Positions 17,152 through 26,396 are shown, counted from the stretch's first letter. The stretch is DNA of 49,092 nucleotides from UBA652 sp964598235 (GCA_964598235.1 CAZRAY010000009.1:1-49092); one strand, 5' to 3'. Notes: generated by a model not told the origin, from the letters alone. Numbers and translations are program-made.

Positions 17152-18615
17152 ATGCGGATCACCCAAGAAGCCCTCACTTTCGATGATGTCTTATTGCTAC
17201 CAGCCTATTCAAACGTGTTACCGCACGAAGTTAGCCTCACTACCAAACTCACCCGTGATATTTCAATCCATATCCCGTTGCTCTCTGCCGCGATGGATAC
17301 CGTTACCGAAAGTCGTTTAGCAATCGCTGTCGCACAAGAAGGCGGCTTAGGTATTCTTCATAAAAATATGACCATTGCTGAACAAGCAAACGAAGTGCGT
17401 AAAGTAAAACGTTTTGAAAGCGGTGTTGTCCGCGACCCTGTTACGGTCACCCCAAACGCGACTATTGGTGAAGTGCTTGAACTCACCCGCGCGAATAAGT
17501 TTTCAGGTATGCCTGTTGTAGATGGAGATGAACTTGTTGGCATCGTGACTAGCCGCGATTTACGGTTTGAAACTCACTTAGACAATCCTGTTTCATCAGT
17601 GATGACAACCAAAGAAAACCTAATCACCGTTAAAGAAAACACCGATAAGCAAGAGGTCCTGGAGTTACTTCACACCCACCGTATTGAAAAAGTGCTCGTT
17701 GTTGATGATAACTTTCATCTCACGGGCATGATTACCGTTAAAGATATTCAAAAATCCAGCGACCATCCGCTCGCGTCAAAAGATGCGCGCGGTCAGTTAC
17801 GCGTTGGGGCAGCTACCAGTATCGGTGCAGAAAGTCAGGCGCGTGTTGATGCTTTAGTTGAAGCAGGTGTAGACGTCATTGTGGTTGATACGGCCCATGG
17901 CCATTCGCAAGGCGTACTCGACCAAGTAAAATGGGTGAAAAATAAATATCCAAAAGTACAGGTTATCGGCGGTAATATCGCCACCGGCGCGGCGGCAACT
18001 GCTTTGGTTAAAGCAGGCGCAGATGCGGTGAAAGTCGGTATTGGTCCAGGGTCGATTTGTACCACACGGATTGTTGCCGGTGTCGGCGCACCGCAAATCA
18101 CGGCGATCAGTAATGTCTCTAAAGCCTTAGAAGGCACTGGTATTCCTTTGATCGCAGATGGGGGTATTCGTTTCTCAGGTGATATTGCAAAAGCATTGGT
18201 TGCGGGCGCACACACCGTAATGCTCGGCGGCATGTTCGCCGGTACGGAGGAAGCACCGGGTGAAGTAGAATTATTCCAAGGTCGTTCGTATAAATCATAC
18301 CGCGGCATGGGCTCAATGGGCGCGATGCAGCAAAAACAAGGTTCAAGCGATCGCTATTTCCAAGAATCCAGTGAAGCCGATAAACTCGTCCCAGAAGGCA
18401 TTGAAGGCCGTGTGCCTTTCAAAGGCAGCTTAGGCGCGGTAATTCATCAATTGTTGGGCGGCATTCGTGCCAGCATGGGCTATACCGGCTCGGCAACGAT
18501 TGAAGATATGCGGACTAAACCTGAGTTTGTCCGTGTTACCTCTGCGGGCATGAGCGAAAGCCATGTGCATGACGTCACCATTACCAAAGAGCCACCTAAT
18601 TATCGGGTGAGTTAA
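17152..18615 (+). CDS. guaB: Inosine-5'-monophosphate dehydrogenase
   Basis: 487 residues, full length. TIM-barrel halves flank two CBS domains (about 95-205, starting VVRDPVTVTP and MTTKENLITV). Catalytic C303 is in GPGSICTTRIVAG, and the flap contains YRGMGSMGAM. Oxidises IMP to XMP with NAD, the first committed step of GMP synthesis. ATG after TAGGA. Forms an operon with guaA 53 bp downstream. Confidence 0.98.
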   Translation: MRITQEALTFDDVLLLPAYSNVLPHEVSLTTKLTRDISIHIPLLSAAMDTVTESRLAIAVAQEGGLGILHKNMTIAEQANEVRKVKRFESGVVRDPVTVTPNATIGEVLELTRANKFSGMPVVDGDELVGIVTSRDLRFETHLDNPVSSVMTTKENLITVKENTDKQEVLELLHTHRIEKVLVVDDNFHLTGMITVKDIQKSSDHPLASKDARGQLRVGAATSIGAESQARVDALVEAGVDVIVVDTAHGHSQGVLDQVKWVKNKYPKVQVIGGNIATGAAATALVKAGADAVKVGIGPGSICTTRIVAGVGAPQITAISNVSKALEGTGIPLIADGGIRFSGDIAKALVAGAHTVMLGGMFAGTEEAPGEVELFQGRSYKSYRGMGSMGAMQQKQGSSDRYFQESSEADKLVPEGIEGRVPFKGSLGAVIHQLLGGIRASMGYTGSATIEDMRTKPEFVRVTSAGMSESHVHDVTITKEPPNYRVS

Positions 18616-18668
18616 TCTCCGTTACAATAGCCGCTTTAAGCACCATCCTACATAATTTAGAGAATTTT

Positions 18669-20246
18669 ATGAGCAACAATATTCACGCCCACCGTGTTTT
18701 GATCCTTGATTTTGGATCGCAATATACCCAACTGATTGCCAGACGTATCCGCGAAGCTGGCGTGTATTGTGAACTGCGTGACCCTGAGATCACGGCAGCC
18801 GAATTACAAGAATTCGCCCCGAAAGGCATTATCCTTTCTGGCGGCCCTGATTCAACCTTAGGCGGCGAGGCACCTGTTGCACCCCAAGCGGTATTTGAAC
18901 AAGGTGTACCCGTATTGGGCATTTGTTATGGTATGCAAACCATGGCGATACAATTAGGCGGCGGCGTTGAAACCTCAAGCCACCGCGAGTTTGGTTATGC
19001 CCAAGTGCGCGCCCGAGGTCATAGCACTTTATTGCGTGATATTGAAGATCATGTGACCCCTGAAGGCTTTGGTATGTTGGATGTGTGGATGAGCCATGGC
19101 GACCATGTCACCCAACTCCCTGATGGCTTCAAAACCATTGCCAGCTCAGAGAATGCACCGATTGCCGGCATCGCCGATGAATCTCGCCAATTTTATGGCG
19201 TGCAATTCCATCCAGAAGTCACGCATACCGCACAAGGTCAACGGATCATCGAGCGTTTTGTCAGCGATATCAGCGGCTGCGATACCTTATGGAATGCCGC
19301 TAATATTGTGGAAGACAGTATTAAATCCGTCCGCGAACAAGTCGGTGATGATGATGTCTTGCTCGGTTTATCTGGCGGCGTAGATTCGTCTGTGGTAGCT
19401 GCGTTATTGCATCGGGCTATCGGTGACCAACTTACCTGTGTATTCGTTGATAACGGCCTGCTTCGTGAAGATGAAGGCGACCAAGTAATGGCGATGTTTG
19501 CTAAAAACATGGGTGTAAATGTGATTCGTGTCGATGCCGAACAACGCTTTTTATCTGAGCTAGCAGGCGAAAATGATCCCGAAGCCAAACGTAAAATTAT
19601 TGGTCGGGTATTTGTTGAGATTTTTGAAGAAGAAGCCAATAAACTCAGTAACGTAAAATGGCTAGCCCAAGGCACCATTTATCCTGATGTTATCGAATCC
19701 GCGGCAGCGAAAACAGGCAAGGCACAAGTGATTAAATCGCATCATAATGTGGGTGGATTGCCCAAACACATGACGCTGAAATTGCTAGAGCCATTACGTG
19801 AGCTATTTAAAGATGAAGTTCGCAAGCTCGGTGTTGAACTCGGCTTGCCGCATGATATGGTCTATCGCCATCCTTTTCCCGGGCCAGGCTTAGGTGTGCG
19901 GATTTTAGGCGAAGTGAAAAAAGACTATGCTGATTTATTACGCAAAGCCGATAAAATATTTATCGAAGAGCTCTATGCCCACGATTTATATCATAAAACC
20001 AGCCAGGCCTTTGTTGTATTCTTGCCGATCAAATCCGTCGGCGTGATGGGCGATGGCCGCCGTTATGATTATGTGGTTGCGCTCCGCGCCGTTGAAACCA
20101 TTGATTTTATGACCGCGCGCTGGGCGCACCTACCGTATGACTTCTTAGGTTTGGTATCCAACCGCATCATCAATGAAGTAGCAGGTATCTCACGTGTGAC
20201 TTACGATATTTCAGGCAAGCCGCCAGCAACCATTGAGTGGGAATAA
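18669..20246 (+). CDS. guaA: GMP synthase (glutamine-hydrolysing)
   Basis: 525 residues. Class I glutamine amidotransferase domain first (nucleophile in GICYGMQ, His-Glu of the triad in QFHPEVTHT), then the ATP-pyrophosphatase domain with the P-loop LSGGVDSSVVAALL and the C-terminal dimerisation domain with RHPFPGPGLGVR. Converts XMP, glutamine and ATP to GMP. Second gene of guaBA. A palindromic repeat element begins about 30 bp after the stop. Confidence 0.98.
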   Translation: MSNNIHAHRVLILDFGSQYTQLIARRIREAGVYCELRDPEITAAELQEFAPKGIILSGGPDSTLGGEAPVAPQAVFEQGVPVLGICYGMQTMAIQLGGGVETSSHREFGYAQVRARGHSTLLRDIEDHVTPEGFGMLDVWMSHGDHVTQLPDGFKTIASSENAPIAGIADESRQFYGVQFHPEVTHTAQGQRIIERFVSDISGCDTLWNAANIVEDSIKSVREQVGDDDVLLGLSGGVDSSVVAALLHRAIGDQLTCVFVDNGLLREDEGDQVMAMFAKNMGVNVIRVDAEQRFLSELAGENDPEAKRKIIGRVFVEIFEEEANKLSNVKWLAQGTIYPDVIESAAAKTGKAQVIKSHHNVGGLPKHMTLKLLEPLRELFKDEVRKLGVELGLPHDMVYRHPFPGPGLGVRILGEVKKDYADLLRKADKIFIEELYAHDLYHKTSQAFVVFLPIKSVGVMGDGRRYDYVVALRAVETIDFMTARWAHLPYDFLGLVSNRIINEVAGISRVTYDISGKPPATIEWE

Positions 20247-20276
20247 TATGAAACCATTTCCACGAGGCATATTTTT

Positions 20277-20372
20277 TATCAGGATAAGGCAAAAATAATT
20301 GAAAAAGCGCAGTTTACAAGTGTAAATGAGCATTTTGAGATTATTTTTAACGCCGTCATGATGAAAAAGAGG
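20277..20372. repeat. Imperfect palindromic intergenic repeat, copy 1
   Basis: Folds into a long imperfect hairpin: AAAAATAATT pairs with GATTATTTTT around an inner TTTACA/TGTAAA stem. AGCGCAGTTTAC, TGAGCAT and AACGCC with flanks align with AGCGGAGTGTAC, TGAGCAT and AACGCC of the element at 22535-22615, so both belong to one family. It fills the guaA-acyP gap and covers the first two possible ATGs of acyP. Confidence 0.55.
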
Positions 20373-20381
20373 TTTTGTGGG

Positions 20382-20642
20382 ATGGTTTCACAGTATCATC
20401 TGTTAATTGATGGCCATGTTCAAGGCGTTGGCTATCGCTATTCAACCCAGCAAGTTGCAGTAGACCTGGGCTTAACGGGCTGGGTGAAGAATTTATCTGA
20501 TGGCCGTGTAGAAATACGGGCAGAAGGCAGTGAAGCGGCCCTCGACCAGCTAGTCGCATGGGCCAAACAAGGCCCACGCTTTGCTAAAGTGGAGAATGTA
20601 ACGTTAGAGCAAGAAGCGATAGAAAGCCCAGCCTTCACGTAA
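20382..20642 (+). CDS. acyP: Acylphosphatase
   Basis: 86 residues from the ATG at 20382, which has AGAGG nine bases upstream. Two earlier in-frame ATGs sit within the repeat element and have no binding site. GHVQGVGYR holds the phosphate cradle and catalytic R19; GWVKNLSDGRVEI holds catalytic N37. Hydrolyses acyl phosphates such as carbamoyl or 1,3-bisphosphoglycerate phosphates. Convergent with the VWA gene. Confidence 0.93.
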   Translation: MVSQYHLLIDGHVQGVGYRYSTQQVAVDLGLTGWVKNLSDGRVEIRAEGSEAALDQLVAWAKQGPRFAKVENVTLEQEAIESPAFT

Positions 20643-20645
20643 TTC

Positions 20646-20662
20646 AATATCCACTAGATATT
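20646..20662. terminator. Possible weak shared terminator hairpin
   Basis: AATATC pairs with GATATT across CACTA between the convergent acyP and VWA genes, followed on the plus strand by ATTCTTTTTC. The stem is A/T-rich and weak, and it extends into the last codon region of the VWA gene. Low confidence. Confidence 0.25.
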
Positions 20663-21860
20663 ATTCTTTTTCAAAAATAAAATCCTTTTGTTCTGCTTGC
20701 TGACGAACCGCTTTAGTTAACGCATCACCCATACTCGGTTCTGCCGCAGCCTGTGCTTGCTTTTGCTTCGCAACAAAGGCATCTCTTGATTTACTTAATG
20801 TGACTATTTCCTTGTTAATCCTGCTACGCTCTTCTGCCTTCTCTGCGACATATTGTTTTCGCTCGCTGGCTGTCATATTTTTCATGGGTTCTGGCAACGC
20901 CGCAGGCGCCATCACCGCCAAGGCTTCCTCCGCCACTTCACCTTCTTTCAAGGCATCCACCAAATCCCATTTTGAATTACTATAAAAAGAAGATGATTTT
21001 GACCGAGCTCTCTTAGACATTAACCCCGCAGAAATAGTGCTGCTTTCTTTATCCTGTTCCAATTGTCGAGATTTATTCTCAGCCCCTTTCTCCCCATAAG
21101 GAATATAGGTGTCATTTAATTTTTTGTTCAACAATGCAATATGAACGTCCTGTGGTGATTCAATATGCACCACTTGCTGGTTCGCATCAATACTCATATA
21201 GCTGCCACCTGCCAATACGGCACCTGACTGCCAGCCCGTATCAATACCTTCTTGATGATCGCCGGCATGAATCGTGTTAATCGCGATACCGCGTTGCTTG
21301 GCTAATTCTAATGCGCTCTGATAATTTACTGGCCCTTGGGTAAAGGGCTCATTACCTGCAATAAAGATTGTTTTAATATCGCTGTCTACATCACTCCATT
21401 GCAAACTATTAACGGCTTCTTGAATCGCGAACCCACAAAACTCTTCACCACCATTGGTCGTCAATGAAAATAACCCCTCTGACACTTTATCTAATTCACG
21501 GGTAAATTGGTTCAACCGCCTGATAAATCCTTTTTTCTCCGCAAGGCTATCATTGCCATATTCAAATAAGGCGACTTCTAATATGGGTTTTACCCCATTT
21601 TGAGTGGCCGTAGAAAATTCATTCACCACCTGCCAAAGTTGATTGCGTGTTTGATCAATCAAGCCATCCATACTGCTGCTGGTATCCAGCAAAATAGCTA
21701 ATTGAATCCTAGGTGCAGTAATGGGTTGTATATTATTAACTTCAACTGATAGTGCTTGTTCGCCTTGTGTCTCGACAGTTTTTGCCAAAATAGTGTGTGA
21801 CATAGAAACCAGCAATACTGAAAGCACTGCAACCGTTAATGTTCGTTTTGTAAATCGCAT
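20661..21860 (-). CDS. Exported von Willebrand factor A domain protein
   Basis: 399 residues. Signal peptide of about 26 residues ending TILA. VWA domain at about 50-235 with an intact metal-ion site DTSSS (D59, S61, S63) and later T and D positions (LTTNGGEEFCG, IFIAGNEPFTQ). The C-terminal 150 residues are charged and helical (KAEERSRINKE-type), probably coiled coil. VWA domains bind proteins through the metal site; the partner is unknown. ATG at 21860 with AGGAG. A monocistronic unit or leader of its own transcript; the gene upstream on this strand ends 122 bp away. Confidence 0.85.
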   Translation of the reverse strand: MRFTKRTLTVAVLSVLLVSMSHTILAKTVETQGEQALSVEVNNIQPITAPRIQLAILLDTSSSMDGLIDQTRNQLWQVVNEFSTATQNGVKPILEVALFEYGNDSLAEKKGFIRRLNQFTRELDKVSEGLFSLTTNGGEEFCGFAIQEAVNSLQWSDVDSDIKTIFIAGNEPFTQGPVNYQSALELAKQRGIAINTIHAGDHQEGIDTGWQSGAVLAGGSYMSIDANQQVVHIESPQDVHIALLNKKLNDTYIPYGEKGAENKSRQLEQDKESSTISAGLMSKRARSKSSSFYSNSKWDLVDALKEGEVAEEALAVMAPAALPEPMKNMTASERKQYVAEKAEERSRINKEIVTLSKSRDAFVAKQKQAQAAAEPSMGDALTKAVRQQAEQKDFIFEKE

Positions 21861-21981
21861 AATAAACTCCTAAAAATGAAAACCAAATGTTTCAGAAGTT
21901 AGATTACGCTGCCAGCCTCGCTATTATTAGACATGACATTGTAAAAAATACCGACTATTATTTACATAAAATTTACATCTT

Positions 21982-22407
21982 TTAATTCAACTGATTCAAT
22001 TCAAGCTTCACGGTAGCCCTCACCACATCAATTGATTGTGTAATAGCCATAACAGCCGGTTTACTATTTGCCATTTGTTGCCAATTCGCTGACCATACCT
22101 GTCGTAAGCTCACCGCATCATTCCCAACCTGTTCCGAGATAAAGGTGCTCAAATCATTAATAATCCCCACTTTAACCCAGCCAATCCGTGGATTTCCCGT
22201 TTGTAAATCTTGATCGTAATGCGCCAGAAATACAATTTGTTCCAATTCTGCCAACTCGATTAATACTTGAAAACTCGCTGCGCGAATATTGCTATTATCT
22301 TCTGTTGCTTCTAAGCGCCAAGCGTTATAGCCAAACCCCACCAGCGCAAACAGCATGCTAAAGATAGCGACAAGTAAGTAGTTTTTTAAATGTTTTTCTG
22401 TTTCCAT
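21982..22407 (-). CDS. Small single-span membrane protein, unknown
   Basis: 141 residues from the ATG at 22407; an upstream in-frame TTG at 22425 is a less likely start. One transmembrane helix (about 10-32, NYLLVAIFSMLFALVGF) follows a short basic cytoplasmic tail, leaving about 105 helical residues in the periplasm. The layout resembles the sensor half of a chemoreceptor, but there is no HAMP or signalling domain. Function unknown. Terminator at 22445-22471 separates it from gnd. Confidence 0.7.
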   Translation of the reverse strand: METEKHLKNYLLVAIFSMLFALVGFGYNAWRLEATEDNSNIRAASFQVLIELAELEQIVFLAHYDQDLQTGNPRIGWVKVGIINDLSTFISEQVGNDAVSLRQVWSANWQQMANSKPAVMAITQSIDVVRATVKLELNQLN

Positions 22408-22444
22408 AACTTCAGCATACCTCAATCAATAATCAACAGGCATA

Positions 22445-22471
22445 AAAAAGGGCAGATAACCTGCCCTTTTT
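22445..22471 (-). terminator. Rho-independent terminator downstream of gnd
   Basis: AAAAAGGGCAG and CTGCCCTTTTT pair across a 5-base loop and give a T-run on both strands. It lies about 175 bp after the gnd stop and just upstream of the next minus-strand gene. Confidence 0.85.
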
Positions 22472-22534
22472 AGAGTATCAAAAAACTAATTTGTTACACC
22501 TTATTGTACACCTGATATGATGCGGATTTTGCTT

Positions 22535-22615
22535 GTCAGCAAGGCGCGCGAGAAGCCGAAGCGGAGTGTACGGTTAGTACATGAGCATCGGAAGTCGCAA
22601 CGCAACGCCGCTGAC
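22535..22615. repeat. Imperfect palindromic intergenic repeat, copy 2
   Basis: GTCAGC (22535-22540) pairs with GCTGAC (22610-22615). GGCG/CGCC, GC and CGG segments and GTGTAC/GTACAT form inner stems, so the whole 81 bases can fold as one stem with bulges. G/C-rich version of the element at 20277-20372. Lies between the gnd stop and its terminator, so it would be transcribed as part of the 3' UTR. Confidence 0.6.
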
Positions 22616-22645
22616 GAGTAAAAGACGTATTATTCAGATGTAAAA

Positions 22646-24121
22646 TTACACATCGTAATTGGTGGAAGACACATCGCCGCCTGTTCCTGTCCAATTCGTA
22701 TGGAAATGCTCACCACGTGGTTTGTCAATGCGCTCATAAGTATGTGCACCGAAATAATCACGTTGTGCTTGCAATAAGTTTGCAGGCAAACGTGCACTAC
22801 GATAACCATCATAGAATGAAAGTGCACTGGCCAATGCCGGTGTCGGCACACCCAAGGCAATTGACGTGCTCACGGCTTTACGCCAGCCTGGAATGGCCGA
22901 TGTAATCGCAGCAATAAAGAAATCATCTAATAATAAATTTTCCAAATCAGCATCTTTCTCAAAGGCATCACGGATATTTTTCAAGAATTGGCTACGGATA
23001 ATACAACCACCACGCCACATCAATGCGATGCCGCCGTAGTTTAAATCCCAACCATATACGCTCGCTGCTTCACGCATCAACATATAACCTTGGGCATAAG
23101 AAATGATTTTTGACGCATAGAGTGCATCACGGATAGCATCGACCATCTCACCCCTATCACCGTCAAATTTAGCTGCCAAACCGGGTAATACTTTCGATGC
23201 TGCAACACGCTCTTCTTTACGTGCAGACAAACAACGTGCAAATACTGACTCGCCAATCAATGTGAGTGGAATACCCAAATCTAAGGCATTAATACCTGTC
23301 CATTTACCAGTACCTTTTTGACCAGCGGTATCTAGAATCTTCTCAACCAAGGGGCTACCATCTTCATCTTTCTTGGTCAGGATCTCTTTCGTGATTTCAA
23401 TAAGGTAAGAATCTAAAACACCTTCATCCCATTCAGCAAACACTTTCTGAATGGCATCATTATCCATGCCAAGGCCTTCTTTCATCATCTGATAAGCTTC
23501 ACAAATCAGCTGCATATCGCCATATTCAATGCCGTTATGCACCATTTTCACATAATGCCCAGCACCATCATTGCCTACCCAATCACAGCAAGGCTCACCA
23601 TCCACTTTTGCAGAAATTGCTTGGAATATAGGCTTAACTGATTCCCATGCGCCTTTGTTACCGCCTGGCATAATAGAAGGCCCAAAACGCGCACCTTCTT
23701 CACCACCCGACACGCCAGAACCAATAAATAAAATGCCTTTTTCTTTTAGATCATGTGTGCGACGGTTACTGTCTGTGTAAAGCGAATTACCCCCATCAAT
23801 GATAATATCGCCTTTTTCTAAATACGGTAATAATTGCTCGATAAACGCATCAACAACAGGCCCTGCTTTCACCATCAACATCACACGACGTGGCGCTTTC
23901 AAACTTTCAACAAAGTCTTTTAGGTTCTGGCAGCCAACGACCTTCGTGCCTTTTGCTGGCCCAGCTAAAAAATCATCCACCTTACTTGTGGTTCGATTAT
24001 AAACCGCAACGGTATAGCCGTTGTCATCCATATTCAATACTAAGTTTTGCCCCATAACGGCCAAACCCACTAAACCAATATCGGCTACTGCTGCTGTTTC
24101 TACTGCTACGCTTTCGCTCAT
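22646..24121 (-). CDS. gnd: 6-phosphogluconate dehydrogenase, decarboxylating
   Basis: 491 residues, about 20 more than the E. coli enzyme, with a short extra N-terminus before the nucleotide-binding motif GLAVMGQNL (from about residue 17). IDGGNSLYTDSNRR, GSGVSGGEEGARFGPS and KMVHNGIEYGDMQ (catalytic Lys near 192) are all present, as are the C-terminal YFGAHTYER and helical domain. Produces ribulose 5-phosphate and NADPH in the oxidative pentose phosphate path. Start ATG overlaps the stop of the nucleotidyltransferase-like gene by 4 bp (ATGA), so the two are probably translated together. Confidence 0.97.
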   Translation of the reverse strand: MSESVAVETAAVADIGLVGLAVMGQNLVLNMDDNGYTVAVYNRTTSKVDDFLAGPAKGTKVVGCQNLKDFVESLKAPRRVMLMVKAGPVVDAFIEQLLPYLEKGDIIIDGGNSLYTDSNRRTHDLKEKGILFIGSGVSGGEEGARFGPSIMPGGNKGAWESVKPIFQAISAKVDGEPCCDWVGNDGAGHYVKMVHNGIEYGDMQLICEAYQMMKEGLGMDNDAIQKVFAEWDEGVLDSYLIEITKEILTKKDEDGSPLVEKILDTAGQKGTGKWTGINALDLGIPLTLIGESVFARCLSARKEERVAASKVLPGLAAKFDGDRGEMVDAIRDALYASKIISYAQGYMLMREAASVYGWDLNYGGIALMWRGGCIIRSQFLKNIRDAFEKDADLENLLLDDFFIAAITSAIPGWRKAVSTSIALGVPTPALASALSFYDGYRSARLPANLLQAQRDYFGAHTYERIDKPRGEHFHTNWTGTGGDVSSTNYDV

Positions 24122-25071
24122 CTTATTACCTTTATATATTCGCCCGCCGCTTCGCGCGACGATCCCACCACTAATCGACAGTGCCCCTGAGTATTACGCT
24201 CAACCACACCTGAAATTTCTACCTGCTCACCTTTTTCTGCTTGGCCCACATAACTATGGGTAAACACCAATACCTCTGGTGTTTCAGCATCCGTTACCCG
24301 ATAACGCGCTGGATAATCAAATGCCTCTGAAGCATCTTTAATTGTTGTTTGAAAAACACGCTTTGCCTGCTTCTGATATGGAGACAGATCATACGCCACC
24401 TCAGACGGTAAACATACCATCCCAATATCAAATTTCGTCCCAGATACCATTGCTTTGTTGTATTTGCGAGAATCATGCCAACTAAACGACTCAAAATCTA
24501 ACGCACCTGCGCGACGATCATAATTATCGCGCATCGCTGCCGTATCCAAAGGCGCTAATACCCCAGCCGATAAGGCCGCTTGTACTGCACGTCGCGTTTG
24601 CTGAAAATTCTCACGTCCATACACCACCAAATCAATATCCGATGAAGCATGCTCTTGTCCAATTAACATGGAGCCAGTGAGCCCCAAAAACAAGCAGTCT
24701 GCACCATATTGTTCCAAAATGGCAATGAGTTTTTGTAACTTTATCGCATGTGCTGAGTTATCTGTAATCGAGATCCGCGTGAGCAATATCTGTTCTGGCA
24801 GATGGTGTGCCACAATATCTGCAATAGGCACCGCATGATAATGCGCCTCAACCACCGTTGAATAGTAATGATATTCTGGATGTTTTTTAGCAAGCAATGC
24901 ATTTGCCTCTGCCGTGTTCACCTTCTGCCAAAAGCTATCCTGTTTCACATAGCGCAGAAAGCATCCCACTTTGCCCTGAGCTTCAGGGGCATATGCCACC
25001 ACAGCAAAGATTAAGCCTGTCGCTGTTTCAATAAAATCTTTGGGTAAATAAGGAAAGTTAGCTACACGCAT
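24118..25071 (-). CDS. Minimal nucleotidyltransferase-fold protein
   Basis: 317 residues. The middle holds a polymerase-beta-type nucleotidyltransferase signature: LTGSMLIGQEHASSDIDLVV, with G133-S134 and metal-binding D145 and D147. The N-terminal 120 residues contain a winged-helix-like or substrate domain (GLIFAVVAYAPEAQGKVGC, then FLRYVKQDSFW). The C-terminus (about 255-315) reads like a small beta-barrel (VEISGVVERN, CRLVVGSSREAAGE). Similar proteins are best known in archaea, where they are annotated only as nucleotidyltransferase domain proteins. Lies 9 bp after the PepSY gene and overlaps gnd by 4 bp. Substrate unknown. Confidence 0.7.
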   Translation of the reverse strand: MRVANFPYLPKDFIETATGLIFAVVAYAPEAQGKVGCFLRYVKQDSFWQKVNTAEANALLAKKHPEYHYYSTVVEAHYHAVPIADIVAHHLPEQILLTRISITDNSAHAIKLQKLIAILEQYGADCLFLGLTGSMLIGQEHASSDIDLVVYGRENFQQTRRAVQAALSAGVLAPLDTAAMRDNYDRRAGALDFESFSWHDSRKYNKAMVSGTKFDIGMVCLPSEVAYDLSPYQKQAKRVFQTTIKDASEAFDYPARYRVTDAETPEVLVFTHSYVGQAEKGEQVEISGVVERNTQGHCRLVVGSSREAAGEYIKVIR

Positions 25072-25080
25072 ACTAGCGCC

Positions 25081-25803
25081 CTATCCCACTAAACGCTGTA
25101 CCCATAGCCACAAACCACTCAATGCTAGCCCCATTAACAACAAGGCAACTAAGTCTAATAGCCATGGACCCAATGCACCTAAGATCCGTCCATTATGGAT
25201 ATCTAATATCACTTGTTCCGCATTCACTCCATTGCCTCGAGCATGTTGCGCTATACCCGCCAAAAATTGAGGCGGCATGCTACCTGTCGCGCTCCAACGA
25301 ACGCCTGGCAGTGAAATCTGTTCCCATTTATCTAACATAAAATCACTGCGCCACATCCCATCATTTGTTTGCAACACTGGATCACCATGATATTGACCAA
25401 TATTCTGGATATGTTGCGGGATGCCAGAACCTGCATATAACCATTCAATCACATCCCCCTCAAGCGTCAATAACAAAACCCTTTCTTCAAACGCCAGCAC
25501 CAATACCTCTCCCAAGGCTACAGCACCAATTAATATATCAGGTGCTTTAGCGACCACTTTCGCATCAATGAACAACTGATCGCCATATTGAGAAATCACG
25601 CTTTTATTTGTTTGATATACATGGCCAGCGGGTAATTCATTTAACTGATAACGCGATAAAACCCATTCATTCGACACAAATCGTTTATGCAACCCTAAGC
25701 CTTCGCTATGATTGAGTAAAATACCTGTACCTGACAATACAATTAAAAATAACGCGACCGCTGCGCCGAGTAAACGGTGCCATTTAGGAAGTGAAGGAGA
25801 CAT
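25081..25803 (-). CDS. PepSY-type membrane protein, possible ferric reductase component
   Basis: 240 residues from the ATG at 25803; longer versions overlap the FMN-binding gene. A first transmembrane helix follows KWHRLLGAAVALFLIVLSGTG, with the family histidine in WHRLLG and a second in LLNHSEGLGL. A periplasmic domain of about 150 residues contains internal repeats of beta strands. A C-terminal helix (LDLVALLLMGLALSGLWLW) returns through the membrane. This layout matches small PepSY-associated TM proteins, some of which (FpvG-like) reduce iron in the periplasm. With the upstream FMN-binding protein it could form an electron path to periplasmic iron; inferred. Confidence 0.65.
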   Translation of the reverse strand: MSPSLPKWHRLLGAAVALFLIVLSGTGILLNHSEGLGLHKRFVSNEWVLSRYQLNELPAGHVYQTNKSVISQYGDQLFIDAKVVAKAPDILIGAVALGEVLVLAFEERVLLLTLEGDVIEWLYAGSGIPQHIQNIGQYHGDPVLQTNDGMWRSDFMLDKWEQISLPGVRWSATGSMPPQFLAGIAQHARGNGVNAEQVILDIHNGRILGALGPWLLDLVALLLMGLALSGLWLWVQRLVG

Positions 25804-25825
25804 CTTTTTTCTCTTTATTTGAGGA

Positions 25826-26347
25826 TTACTGAGTAACATTAGCGTGCAAATATAACGCAAGCCGCGCCACCTTGCTCATCGCCCGCACCGACATCGTCGC
25901 CCCTGAAATACCATCAATATTCCTATCCAATTGATTTTCCTGCAATACTGCGCCTTCAAACTGGCTTGTAAAGGCAGGATAACGGATCTGTTCACCCCGG
26001 CTTTCACGATATGTTAACACCTTGATCTGCGCTATCTTTCCAGCATTGATTACGATCCCAAATGTAATCGGTTCTACCTTGCCAATCTCTTCTAAAATCC
26101 ACGCTGTTTTATCATTTTCTCGCCAATACCGAATCCGCAAACCCACATAAGGATGGCCTAGAATATTATCCACACGCTTCCGCACTTCTCCTTTTAACCA
26201 CACAACCTTGCTGGTAGGCGGTGTGATAAATGCACTCGTCAGAAAATCATCCGCCGTTTCATACACGCCACGCGCAGATGCTGTCGCGGAAAACACAAAA
26301 AGGCACAGGCCAATCACTAACACCTGGAATTTCATTGTAGATAACAT
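25826..26347 (-). CDS. Periplasmic FMN-binding protein (covalently flavinylated)
   Basis: 173 residues. Signal peptide ending TASA, from either Met codon (26347 or 26335). FMN-binding domain with VEPITFGIVINAGKI and the flavinylation motif DGISGAT (T151), the sequence recognised by ApbE for phosphoester linkage of FMN to Thr. RnfG, NqrC and iron-linked reductases use the same fold. No apbE gene is in the window. It sits between a porin and a PepSY membrane protein on one strand, and the promoter upstream of the porin looks Fur-controlled. A periplasmic electron carrier for metal reduction is the most natural reading. Confidence 0.85.
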   Translation of the reverse strand: MLSTMKFQVLVIGLCLFVFSATASARGVYETADDFLTSAFITPPTSKVVWLKGEVRKRVDNILGHPYVGLRIRYWRENDKTAWILEEIGKVEPITFGIVINAGKIAQIKVLTYRESRGEQIRYPAFTSQFEGAVLQENQLDRNIDGISGATMSVRAMSKVARLALYLHANVTQ

Positions 26348-26354
26348 CTTCTAT

Positions 26355-26380
26355 CGTCATCCCCGTGAAGACGGGGATCC
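26355..26380. repeat. Short palindromic REP-like element (CATCCCCGT type), copy 1
   Basis: ATCCCCGT (26359-26366) and ACGGGGAT (26371-26378) flank GAAG. The same unit recurs at 28209-28234, and a related one is at 34347-34368. Here it lies between porin and FMN-binding genes. Confidence 0.8.
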
Positions 26381-26396
26381 ATATACAAAAACTAAC

